Source: Biscogniauxia marginata (taxonomy: Eukaryota; Ascomycota; Sordariomycetes; Xylariales; Xylariaceae). Taken from it: a DNA stretch of 64,000 nt. Below are positions 13,330 through 23,628 of this stretch, one piece after another. The notes below the pieces were generated by a model. That model worked only from the letters and a program-made list of their open reading frames with translations. It had not been told where the DNA came from and ran no database searches. The translations under genes and the position numbers were made by a program. Positions within the stretch are counted from its first letter, which is position 1; each line of letters opens with the position of its first letter. Location of the stretch: positions 434,001-498,000 of the forward strand of contig MU404068.1 in assembly GCA_022695795.1 (NCBI GenBank), in the 5' to 3' direction.

Positions 13330-15541
13330 ATGGAGATGCTGCCGGAGCCGGCGATTCCGGCCTCTCACGAGCGCACATATGGCGGAAACCGAGCATTTCA
13401 CAATTTCTTCAACGACTTTAGTCATATCCAAGATCCGAATCTAAGACGGCGGCTCGCGCTATCCGAAATCGACAAGATCCCATTTGGCATGTACCACGTG
13501 AGGGCTGTGCTGGTAGCCGGTATAGGCTTCTTCCTGGATTCATACGACATATTTGCTATTAATCTCGTCACTACCTTGCTGGGCGTGGTCTTTTGGCACG
13601 GTCCTCCGGATGAGGCAAAGGGTGGTTATGGGGGGAACTATGGGGCTTTGCCCACGCCCGTCAGTCAAGCGTTAAAGGCGTCGACGAGTGCGGGCATCGT
13701 GATCGGCCAGGTTGTATTTGGGTGGATGGCTGACAAGTTTGGGCGACGGAAAATGTACGGAGTCGAGTTGGGTATCATTGTCTTCTCAACGCTGGCATGC
13801 TGTCTCGTCGCCGGCAGTCAAGCTATCAGTGTCACAGGCCTCCTCACATTTTGGAGAGTCATGATGGGGTAATTTTGACTAGGTATCAACACTTACAAGC
13901 AAGCAATGAGCTAATAATTCATCCAGCATTGGCATAGGCGGCGATTATCCTTTGAGTGCCGTAATCACTTCCGAGTTCGCTCCTACAAGGTGGCGAGGAA
14001 CAATGATGGCAGCGGTATTTTCCATGCAAGGCATCGGCCAGCTCTCAGCCGCAGTAGTGGCACTAATAGTTACAGCGTCATTTAAGGATGCATTTGGAAA
14101 CGCCCCGAACGTGGAACAGTGCGACCTCGTATGTCAAACTGCGGCAGACCGATGTTGGCGTATTATCATCGGAGTTGGTGCCGTGCCAGCCTGCTTTGCC
14201 CTTTACTATAGAATCACGATACCCGAGACTCCCAGATATACCTTCGAGGTAGCTAAGGATGTCGAGAAAGCAGCAGCAGATATTAAAGCCTATATGGCGA
14301 GCCAGTCGGAAGGAGAAGTCGACGAGATCAAGCAGGCTCGAATGAAAAAGGTCGCCTCGCCGGCGCTTAATATCCCATCTGCTTCATGGGCAGATCTCTA
14401 CTCATACTTCACTCAATGGAAGAATGCCAAGGTCTTGATCGGAACGACAATGTCCTGGTTCTTTCTAGTGAGTACTACCCGCTATAGATTAAGCTAAATT
14501 ATCTGACTTCGATTATAGGACCTAGCGTTCTATGGGTTGGGTTTAAATAATCAAATAGTATTGCAAGCTATTGGCTACGCCGATGGGGACTCGCTCTATC
14601 ACATCTTATATAACGGTGCCGTTGGCACTATCATACTGGTGGTAGCAGGTTCTTTGCCAGGATATTGGACGTCTATATTCCTGATAGACACTATCGGCAG
14701 GAAAACACTGCAGATTGTGGGTTTCATAATCCTCACCATCACATTCTCCGTGCTGGGATTCTGTTACAAACACTTGAGCCAGGGGTCATTGCTTGCCCTC
14801 TACGTCATAGCTAACTATTTCTTCAACTTTGGTCCAAATACGACCACCTTCATCGTTCCCGGCGAGTGTTTCCCGACACGTTATCGATCATCAGGCCATG
14901 GTCTGTCGGCCGCTATGGGCAAAGTCGGCGCCATTGTCGCCCAGGTCGCCTCTCTCCCCCTATTAACCAAAGACGCTCCTATGCATTGCAGCGGTAGTAG
15001 TTGTTCGCCTTGGCTCGATCGACTGATGCAGATCTTCGCGCTCTTCATGCTTTGTGGGACGTTCACTTCATTACTTATCCCCGAGACCAAGGGTTTCACG
15101 CTCGAGGAGCTGGCCGGCGAGCCGCCGACATCTTACAACTCGGGCCGCAACGGTAGTATCATCGAGAAGCCCAGGGCATGGTGGAACCCGTTCGGCGGCG
15201 GCCAGCCCGCCGGCTTCTTCTACCCGCGGGCGAACCATGGAAACTTCGGACCGGGCGCTGGGATCATGACGAGTCCCGAGCTCGCGGCGCAGAATGCGAG
15301 GTCGAAGAAAAAAGGCTTCAGACACTGGAGGCGCGACGGTCGGACCCTGAGCCAAGAAACCAACGGGTATCCCGAGAGCGCGAGCTCGACTGCAGGCTTC
15401 GCAAGCACGGGAGATACAATGGTGGCAGAGACGGGCATACTGCCCGGCTGGGGTATAGGTTGGGGAAGGGTAGATCGGTTAGGGAACCCTCTCGCCATCG
15501 AAAATATACGGTTACAGGACGTCGGGAGTCTATTACGATGA
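13330..15541 (+). CDS. Inorganic phosphate:H+ symporter, Pho84/PHO-5 type (major facilitator superfamily)
   Basis: Plasma-membrane high-affinity phosphate uptake transporter of the phosphate:H+ symporter family. Exons 13330-13868, 13928 region (acceptor ends 13926, exon from 13927)-14467 and 14519-15541; introns 58 and 51 nt; about 700 aa. The conserved start region includes FHNFFNDFSHIQDPNLRRRLAL, then FFLDSYDIFAINLV in the first membrane segment, GWMADKFGRRKMYG in the loop typical of the superfamily, the family signature GGDYPLSAVITSEFAPTRWRG spanning the first splice site, FNFGPNTTTFIVPGECFPTRYRSSGHG and the closing IPETKGFTLEELAG. Twelve membrane segments are expected. Start chosen at the first Met of MEMLPEP; Met 13336 is an alternative. 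After the usual end there is an extra tail of roughly 140 residues, rich in Gly, Ser, Arg and Pro. Confidence 0.93.
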
Positions 15542-16755
15542 AGGAATTATGATATTTATTTGTATAGATATTATGGCCTCTTACGATATTACGGCGTCAC
15601 TTCCTGGCATTGGCATGGCGCACTGGGGCAGGAATATATAGCATATAAGGGGATAACTTCAAAAGGATCTGGAGGCAATATTCACTACATATATGGCATG
15701 TTTAGCAATCAGGTTTCTTTGAATTATAAATGATAGATCTCTTACTATAAGCCTAGGTAGATATGTGTAGGTGAGTAAGTTGAGACTGCTTCTTGTAGGC
15801 AGACAATATTTGATGTGCCTCATTAACACTGGCACTCCTGCAGTACTACATGCTTAAACGAGACGGAGGTACCCTATGTTCTCAGACTATTGTACCATAA
15901 AATACACTTTGGCCATAAATGGTGGTATAGGTACCTAAGTAGTCTTTGACGCAAAAAGGGGCAAGGGGAAGAAAGAATCATTCAACCAGTGCTATACACG
16001 TAACAATTAATACGAAGATATTCATTACCACACCTGTTAAGTAGGGGTCTTCTAATATACTAATGCCCTACTTCGACAAGCATGATTCACTTTCTTTATC
16101 ACCCCTTAAATTGGTATGTGAAGATCAAATCGCTGAAAGATTCAGTTTCCGCATTATCAGTCTAGATAGTGATAAGATGAGATATAGTTTTCTTAAACGC
16201 AGAAAAAGGGGACTATTTAATATTCAATCGAATTATATATATATGTAAACACTAAAAATAAATAAATAAACGGAGTCAAGTTTAAGGGCATCGTGGTTGT
16301 CACGAGCTGAAAATACCTCCCACGCCTCCCCCTCCCATTGGACTACATTTGTATAGTACTTGTAGATATTCATATAATTATTGCTAGGCAAAGAAACATA
16401 ACATTTCTATGGTTCATGTATGTACACACAAGAGATCACCTTCGAGGAGAAAGAGCACACCGAAGAACACGACAGGGCGCACCTTACCCCATTATCCTAG
16501 AACCATATTCGGCACCGCCGACTCTATTAATCACGTAAGTACAAGTAGACATCTACCACTAGATTCAGAATTAATTCTTTCTTTTCTCCTTCTTTCTACA
16601 TTATCAAGCACCTGGGCACAACAAGGGACACACACCCGAGGTAGTGTGATGTCTGTCTAGGTGTGATACTACTTCCTATAACAAGCAGAATACTCTACTC
16701 CTCCCATATCCAAGATCGTTTGTATCTTTGTTTTTTCCACAGACCGACACACACA
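15542..16755. other. Intergenic, A+T-rich, no gene seen
   Basis: This is A+T-rich DNA between two plus-strand genes, holding the 3' end of the phosphate transporter transcript and the promoter of the next gene. A short TA run lies near 16233-16244. No supported coding region. Confidence 0.4.
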
Positions 16756-18020
16756 ATGGACGAGACGGAGGCTTGGAAAACTGGGATTTTGGCCCAGGTA
16801 AGCCACATGAACGGTGTTTTACATACCTCCCCTTGACGTCAGCATTTCTCTACTCGCATGCGAACCTATTTCCCTCGATTTCCCAACCATAGGTTCTTAC
16901 CAAGGGCCAATGGGTTTTCTGAATCCCCAAATCCAGGATTGCTAACTCAGAAACTACTTACGAACAGTCACCAAAGGAGGAAAGCCTGGACTCCAAGCCG
17001 GAGGCAGAACAATCTGAACCTTTCAAACACCAACCTGCGGATACTGAAGAAAGATGGGGCAAATACGCCGATTCTGTCAATATGCTCGGGTTCGGCAACT
17101 TGGATGTGCCTGACACACATCAGTCTAGCGACCAACACAACCCAGATAAGCCAGGCCAGTTTGGAGAAGATCTCCAAAGTGCCGGTTCGTTTGGGAATTC
17201 GAAGGCTATTGCATCAACTCAGCTCTCTGCCGTTTTGAACAACAAGTTCGGCCAAGCTAGTCCTCCAAGATACGGATTCAGCGAACCCGTTTGGAAACCA
17301 CAAACCGCAACAGCAGTGCCCCCTATGGAGAGATCACTCGAAGATCTATACAAGGATCATCCCGAGAAACAGCTTGGAGGTATCGATCAGAGCGACTTAA
17401 ATTTGGCAGCCGGGATAATACTTCAGATCACCAACGAGGCGACTATGCAATGGCTTAATCGATGGTGCCCCAATATGCCCTGGTCAAAACTCATCGATGC
17501 GACTAACCCGGACGCTGCACTGGACGTATTCAGCAGCCATTACCATGTTCCCATGGAAGCCACAAGTTTAGGGAATTCGAAGACAACCGTGGCACATTTG
17601 TTTCGTCAATGTCACAAGCTCCGCCACGAATGTTCAGTCATACAGTTGAAAGACTTGTTTCGAATCAGCGATCAGTGCATCCTTCTGTGTGAGGCGTTGA
17701 AGGATCAAAAACGCAAGGTCCTACTCGAAAAGTCCAACGAGATAATCCAATGGGTATCCATTGGTCTCGACTGCAAGAAGATGAGCGTCCACAGGCAAGC
17801 ATCCGATGAGCTGTCCAAGTTGAACCAAACATACCGAGAGTTGCAGGAATCGGGTCCAGTCGATGAGAAGTTGAGCAAGAGCAAGGAAGAAGTGGAGATA
17901 CTGGATCAAGCGATGCTTTCCTACAAGGAGCATCGTACTACCTTCAGCATGAGTTTACTGAACGGACTCCAGGTGCTCTTAGAATCCACAAGCATGTTTA
18001 GGCCCTGCCCCCCCCATTAG
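16756..18020 (+). CDS. Hypothetical protein, about 364 aa, unrecognised
   Basis: Not recognised. Two exons: 16756-16797 (14 codons, MDETEAWKTGILAQ) and 16968-18020, joined in phase across a 170-nt intron (GTAAGC...CAG, with CTAAC about 25 nt before the acceptor). The N-terminal third is polar and probably disordered. The middle has a compact Trp-containing segment (TMQWLNRWCPNMPWSKL, near residue 160), and the C-terminal half is helical with a coiled-coil-like stretch (KSKEEVEILDQAMLSYKEH). There is no signal peptide and no membrane segment. The stop follows a C7 run at about 18007-18014, so a one-base length error there would change the last few residues. The neighbours do not suggest a role. 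It is probably a real gene given length and splice fit. Confidence 0.7.
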
Positions 18021-18563
18021 AAAACACAAAGCTGACATTTCGGGCCAGGTTAGATGATACGTAGTAAATGAGTTGCCAACGGCCAAGTTAGTCAACCATA
18101 AGAACGCTAGGCACTGAGACGATGAGGCTCGATAACCAATAATTCTATAACGACCATTTCGAGAGCACAGCTAGGCTCCTGGCTGTTCCGGGTCGTCATT
18201 ATATATAATTGGGAAGCTGTTCTTCTACCATGAAGATTGCTTCTGAAATTGATTTGGTGAAGAAGAGGCATGGTTTGGGACTTCTGTGCTCTAGTTTCTG
18301 GTTATTTCTGGTCACCGATTCTCCTGTGGGTTGCTAAGCTCACTGGCACGTCGACCCTAGAGAATAGAGGATATCGCCCTCGGTCGGATGAAACGCAGGT
18401 AATAAATGAATTGATTCGGCCAAGTGGAAACCTGGGTTCACTTTGAATCCTTTATTTCTTTGTGTTTTCAACGCTTCAGGCAATAGAGTACCGGTAGTGA
18501 GTTAGTTCAGTAGAGCAGAAGAACATACAGCCTTGGCACATATATTCGGACGACGCGAATTTC
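18021..18563. other. Intergenic between convergent genes
   Basis: About 540 bp between two stop codons (18020 plus strand, 18564 minus strand). It must carry both 3' UTRs. Nothing else is evident. Confidence 0.4.
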
Positions 18564-19600
18564 TCACTGCTCCATTTCGTCTGCCTTTTCATCCAAACTA
18601 CGCATCATTGCCGACTCCTCATCTATTTCGGTCTCTGCACCTCCGTTCCCAAAATTCAATCCCCTTTTCCTCATCTCCACTTCGACGACACTTTTCGTTA
18701 TCATGCCCTCTTTTAAGTCTTCCTGATCTTCCCTCTGTTTTTTCACCCAGCCCTCTAAACTGCGCATTCCAACGACGAGAAACCCCAATTCTTCCCTGTC
18801 TACGTCGAATACCTCCCACCATGCACACTCGGGCATCCTGGCGCCGCAGTCCCGCGCCGCATTGTAGATAGCGGCGACTGCGAGTGCATTCGGCTGGTGT
18901 GTCAGGTACAGAAGTTGCGGGGAGAGCAAGGCCGTATTCAGGTACTCGACTACCCTCTGGGAGATGTTCGTCTTCGGCTGATCTAGAAAATCCAAGGCCT
19001 GGAGATATGTGATGGCGAGCGGGTGCGGTAAGGCGACATGCGTATCGAACGATAGCGAGTACATTATCCGTCCCTCTAGATTCAGGATCCGGCTATGAAA
19101 GGCGGAATATGCGGCCTCGCTGAGGTAGTAGGACGACGGATCGTTCGGCGGAGGCCCCTGCGAGCTCCTGAACAGACAGGAGCTCGTCGAGAGCAGGTAC
19201 GCGTAGACGTTGCACACATCGCGAGGAGGGCACGGGTGCGAGCTGAGCTTCGCGACTAGGAAGAGCGAGGCGGCAGAGACGTCCTGAGATGTGCGCAAGT
19301 CCAGTAGTTAGTAAAAAGGGGAGACACGCGCTCTAGCTCATTCGTCGTGGAAATCAAACGGAGGGGGATATTTACGCTGAACTCGTGCGAGAGAGGCGAC
19401 TCAACCAGCCAGTATCGCGCCAGCACCACGTTCGCCTGCGCGGTGACGGACTGCGGTATGCGAAGCAGAATGCCGGCGGCCTGGGTCAGGCACTGCGTCG
19501 CGAAGAAGATGGCGTCTTGGAGGTCGGATGGCAGGGCGCTGAACGAGGTCCGTCGGTACAACTGGTCGACCGTGGCGAGCGGGTTCGTCATGTGCGCCAT
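18564..19600 (-). CDS. Cyclin-L-like transcription/RNA-processing cyclin
   Basis: Cyclin-fold protein, probably the regulatory partner of a transcription-linked CDK in the nucleus. Two exons: 19600-19376 and 19283-18564, phase 0, intron 92 nt (GTAAAT...CAG); 314 aa. The first cyclin repeat shows LTQAAGILLRIPQSVTAQANVV, close to the cyclin L pattern (general knowledge of the human family), followed after the splice by DVSAASLFLVAKLSSHPCPPRDV, the cyclin-box continuation. The second repeat shows LNLEGRIMYSLSFDTHVALPHPLAITYLQ. The C-terminus is acidic and charged, without the long RS domain of metazoan cyclin L. Start is the first Met (MAHMTNPL). Paralogous fungal transcription cyclins (for example Bur2/Ctk2-like) are the main alternative. 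Confidence 0.83.
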
Positions 19601-22464
19601 CTCGGGGACAGTGTGTTTTGTTTCCCTATATAAGTGCCGTGATAACGTCGCGATATGTAGGGTTGCGCCGGCTTTTCGAGACCTAGGACGTCATGCGAGG
19701 CTGCGAAAACTAGAAGGTTGTAGGATTGAGTATCTGCCCGGTTGAGGCTGATGTAGCTGATAAGATTAGTGTGCTGATGAGACTCGTTGAGGCTGGGGGC
19801 TGGGGCTGAGTTGGCCTGAGCTTTGCGGGGAACTGCGCTAACGCTGATAGCGCGTGACAACCTTCGCTAAAAATGACGTCTCTTCTTTACCTAACCTTCA
19901 ACCTCACATCTTCGCATCTTCGCATCTTCACTCTTCCTCGCCTCCCAGGCCGCATATATCCTCTACCACCACATACGATATGGTTTCCCAGGAGAGGCAC
20001 TTGCAGATAAGCCATTCCACACCTGGCCATGAGCCCAACACCATAGTGACTGGGGGTGTCGGTGATGACCATCATGAAGTATCTTGGTCATTATAGAAGT
20101 CACTGTACAAAGCATCCTAGACCCCAACAATCGATGCTCTTTCATTGCTGCGAGGACCTTTTAGGAGTGGAGCGAGCGGAACTCACCCTAGCGAGCTTAC
20201 AACATATGAGGGATGCATACACACCTCGCGCCTAGATCAGCGGTTTAACCAATGCGGCGCACTAATGTCCGCGAGCTCATCCCTTCGTTTCCTCGGCTTG
20301 CTGTTGAAGAACTGCAATAAGTAACATGGAGCGGCTCAAATATCCCAATCCATCTTGATCAATCGCGGAGCTTATAGAACCCCCTATAAGCGTCGAGTCA
20401 GCTAGGATTCTGCATATTCGCCTCGTACAGTTGCATCCTCCCGCATTTCCCCACACGATAGAAGAAATTCATTGACCAAATAAGGGAAGCCCTCTCGAGG
20501 TTGCGCGCTGAAGGGTCGTCTCTTATGTATTGTTATCCCTGCCATCTCACCTACTCGAATCTGGCCTGGGCTCGCTTCGCCTGTATGCGCGTTGAACCGC
20601 CCCCTGTCTGAATGACAATGCTTCTTACACACCTTCAAATCTTGACGCCTTCCTATGCTTGCCAGGTGAGTATTGTATCCGGACGGCCGGCTTCGAACCC
20701 GGAGGGTTGTGACAGAAAGGCGTTGCAATCCAACTGCCAATTGCACTGTGGGTTGCAGGTGTCACCGCATACTCCTTCTCTGCCGCAGCGGCACCCGCAT
20801 CACGGATTCCTTGGCTGCTCCAACCCACTAGTCCCCTATTCTACCCCTGGCTTTCCTATCATGTTCGACTTTGAACAACCGTTCGTGAGCTTGTCTCACT
20901 CGATGACTCTTCTAATGAAACCTGGACGCCCCCTACTGCGATGACAATAAATGAACCGGCGGCGAGAAGGCCCGAGATTTTCACGACAAGTGACAAATCA
21001 TGCAGAAAGTTCATTAGTGAAGAATCAGTAAGCATCGTGGTTCTGACAATCTGTTCGTGTCACCCTTTACAGCCCAATAGGGAACGAAGCCTGTGCTGTA
21101 AATGGCTTGATTGGGAACTATTGTTTGTGTTTCAAGATCTGGACTCGTAGATACGTTCGCTTAGGATGTAGGATTAAGCATTGCCGTCACTCACCCCCCT
21201 CATGAACGGCGATCAACTATAGTCCTTCTAGCCCCTAATTTCAACTGCATCGATGCGGCAGATATAGGTGCTTGGAACTGATAACGTAGAAGAAACTGCC
21301 TTCCTCCGTGTCCAGGAAATCACTTATGCCCCGATATTCCCGCTAAAAGAACAATCCTCGCATTTGTATTTATTGATACTAGCACGTGGCAAAATATGCT
21401 ACGTGGTAAAATAAGACCAGCGAAGTACAGCGGATACCCTATAGATCGTATGGTTGGTGCTTTATTTCCTGCTAGTTGGTACGTCTTTCGTAATGGGCGG
21501 GTTGTGTTTATTACGAGAAAACATATTCGACCATCATCCACCCCCCTTTTTTCCTCACAGCTGTTCCTCTTATCGGGTGGTACAGCGGATTGAGGAACCC
21601 AAAAGTTTGAGAAATCTATCATTAGTCATTAGACGAAAAGAACTCAACTATGAGAAGGCTCGGGAATGACTTGGAAGTCAGGACTCAATTTCTGGTTTTT
21701 CCCCCATGATAATTTACATGGCGGGCCTTTTGCTTTAAAGTCAAGAGGGTTTTCTGTTAACTCTTCAAGAATCGTGATAGGCCCTTGGCACACAGAGACT
21801 ATATTCGAGGTGCTAATGCAATAAGAACAGGCGAGAGAAAAAAAAATTTTCGCTGTTCAGCTAAGTACCGAAAATGTCTCTGGGTGTTGATGTTTTAAAT
21901 TGTTATACTCAGGTCGAACTGAGATGGGCAAGGGGGGATGTAGTTTACTTGGTACCAATCCAACTATAGGTTTATAGTCCAGTCATAGCCCCTTAGAAAG
22001 ACTCATAATACATATAGAATGATCATCTAAACGTGTGCAACTGAGTTACTCTAGCCGTCTCAGGTATCAAACCTACGACTATAGGTAGGTGGTGAAAGAT
22101 GGGGTTTCAAAACGTGGCAAAGTCCACAAAGACCATCGAGGTGTTATTGGGACAAGACTCGCATTGTCTAAACGACTTTTATCAACGATAGTCTCTTTCA
22201 TGTAGCTAAAAGGAATTATATCCAAACATTAAGCTGAAACAACGACATCTTTGTCCGTGGGATGACCATGCCATTCTAGCGTTCTAGTACTTAAGTAGTG
22301 GGTAGATAGACATGATTAGAAGACACGCGATAGAAGGAGAAAAAAATAAATAGACAACATCTCATCCCCTAGCCTCAACAATAACATCACACCCCCCCTT
22401 TTAGCAACCCTAGAAAATAGGACGAAACCCCAACTTAAACCAACTCAACTCAAAACACCACAAC
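19601..22464. other. Intergenic, 2.9 kb, no gene seen
   Basis: A divergent region between the cyclin-like gene (minus) and the Cys/Lys-rich gene (plus). Several short frames exist but none has splice continuity or protein-like composition. A TTCGAACCC string near 20692 resembles a tRNA T-arm but does not fold. No transposon ends recognised. Confidence 0.4.
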
Positions 22465-23475
22465 ATGTGTACCGGCAAGCTAGCAAAAATGGCCTGCGGC
22501 CACGTGCTCCAGTACTACTCCACCCGCTGCCCGGCCTCGTGCCCGCGCCCCGAAGGACCCATGACCCGAGCAGCAGAGCCGTGCCCGCGGTGCGCCTCGC
22601 GCGCGGCCCAGCGGCGTGAGTACAAGGAAAAGGAGAGGGCGAAGAAGGAAAAGGCCCAAAAGGATAGAGAACAGAAAAAGCAGCAGGGGAAGCAGGAGGA
22701 GGAGGAGAAACAAGAGAAGGCGAAAGAGAAGAAGCAGGAAGCCCGACGCGCCGAGCTCCTGGCGTATTTCCTCCGGAGCGACAGCGAGCCGGGCGGAGGA
22801 AACGCTACCGCTTCCTCCTCCTCCTCTTCTTCTTCTTCTTCTCGTCACCCGCCCGGCAGTGATACCAAGTCGCGCTGGGTCGACGGCGAGTGCGTGTGGG
22901 AGGAGACCCTGGAGCCGGACGGGGCGCGGTACACGACCGAGCGCGTGGTGACGGCGCTCGGGGGCACGATCAGGGTCCGCCGGGGCCCGTTCTACGACGG
23001 CTCGCCGAATGCGCGCGAGGTCGAGGAGGAGGGGCGCCGCGATAGGAAGAAGCGCGGCGGTCCGTCGGGAGGGGAGGAGCCTAAGGTGAGCCTGCGTCAA
23101 GAAGAAGAGGATGAGGAGGAGATTGTGGAAGAGGAGAGCTTTTGGGTCGGGGAAGGCCAAACCCGGCATCGCCTGCGCGGGGCGAGGAAGTGCGCCGCGT
23201 GGCTGGGCGGCGGCGATGGGTACCCGGAGGACGCCGACGGCAATAGCAGCGGATCGGAGGCCGACTCGGAGATCGGGGATACCGAGCGAGATGACGCATA
23301 TGCGAGTAGCCAAGAGACCGTGCGACCGAGCAGGCAGTCCGAATCGAGCGCTGTGGCCGCGGTCGACGAGGACGATGATGACGATGAGGAGGACTACGAA
23401 GACATCTGGCTTAAGATTGCTGCTCAGGAAGAGAAAGGTAAGAAGGTCCTTCGCAGAGTTGATAACCATATTTGA
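22465..23475 (+). CDS. Hypothetical Cys-containing, Lys/Glu-rich protein, 336 aa
   Basis: Not recognised. Single exon. The first 50 residues carry eight cysteines and one His in a spaced pattern (C2, CGH at 11-13, C22, C26, C40, PCPRC including C43), which could bind zinc; this is inference. Residues 50-95 are almost entirely Lys/Glu/Arg/Gln and should form a single charged helix. A serine run encoded by a TCC/TCT/TTC-type repeat (about 22814-22842) follows. A more ordered middle shows RWVDGECVWEETLEPDGARYTTERVVTALGG, and the C-terminus is strongly acidic (poly Asp/Glu). Codon third positions are G/C-rich, and the antisense strand is also open for 350 codons, so coding direction rests on the Cys motif, the acidic/basic blocks and an ATG in a good context (CAACATG). 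Confidence 0.65.
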   Translation: MCTGKLAKMACGHVLQYYSTRCPASCPRPEGPMTRAAEPCPRCASRAAQRREYKEKERAKKEKAQKDREQKKQQGKQEEEEKQEKAKEKKQEARRAELLAYFLRSDSEPGGGNATASSSSSSSSSSRHPPGSDTKSRWVDGECVWEETLEPDGARYTTERVVTALGGTIRVRRGPFYDGSPNAREVEEEGRRDRKKRGGPSGGEEPKVSLRQEEEDEEEIVEEESFWVGEGQTRHRLRGARKCAAWLGGGDGYPEDADGNSSGSEADSEIGDTERDDAYASSQETVRPSRQSESSAVAAVDEDDDDDEEDYEDIWLKIAAQEEKGKKVLRRVDNHI

Positions 23476-23530
23476 TGATGAGAGACACCCCCTCCCTAGA
23501 CCAGAATCTAGAATGACCCTTGTACCGTAC

Positions 23531-23544
23531 AAAATAAAATAAAA
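23531..23544 (+). terminator. Candidate polyadenylation signal (overlapping AATAAA)
   Basis: Two overlapping AATAAA hexamers lie 55-70 nt after the stop of the upstream 336-aa gene, in the short gap before the convergent gene. A 3'-end signal is plausible, but fungal signals are loose. Confidence 0.35.
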
Positions 23545-23628
23545 ATTGATCTCGTTGCTCCTTTTGCTCGTAATTATTGCAAAAACTAGTTCTACATCAT
23601 ACTCAGTATTTATCCTTCTCCTTACCTA

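Noticed and set aside
20680..20760. tRNA-like T-arm string (TTCGAACCC)
   Set aside because: The stem around the loop does not pair to five base pairs and no matching anticodon or D arm was found on either strand.
22480..23532. 350-codon minus-strand open frame over the Cys/Lys-rich gene
   Set aside because: It is a shadow in G+C-rich DNA: the translation is a Leu/Ala/Arg-rich low-complexity string, antisense to Lys/Glu codons, without recognisable domains.
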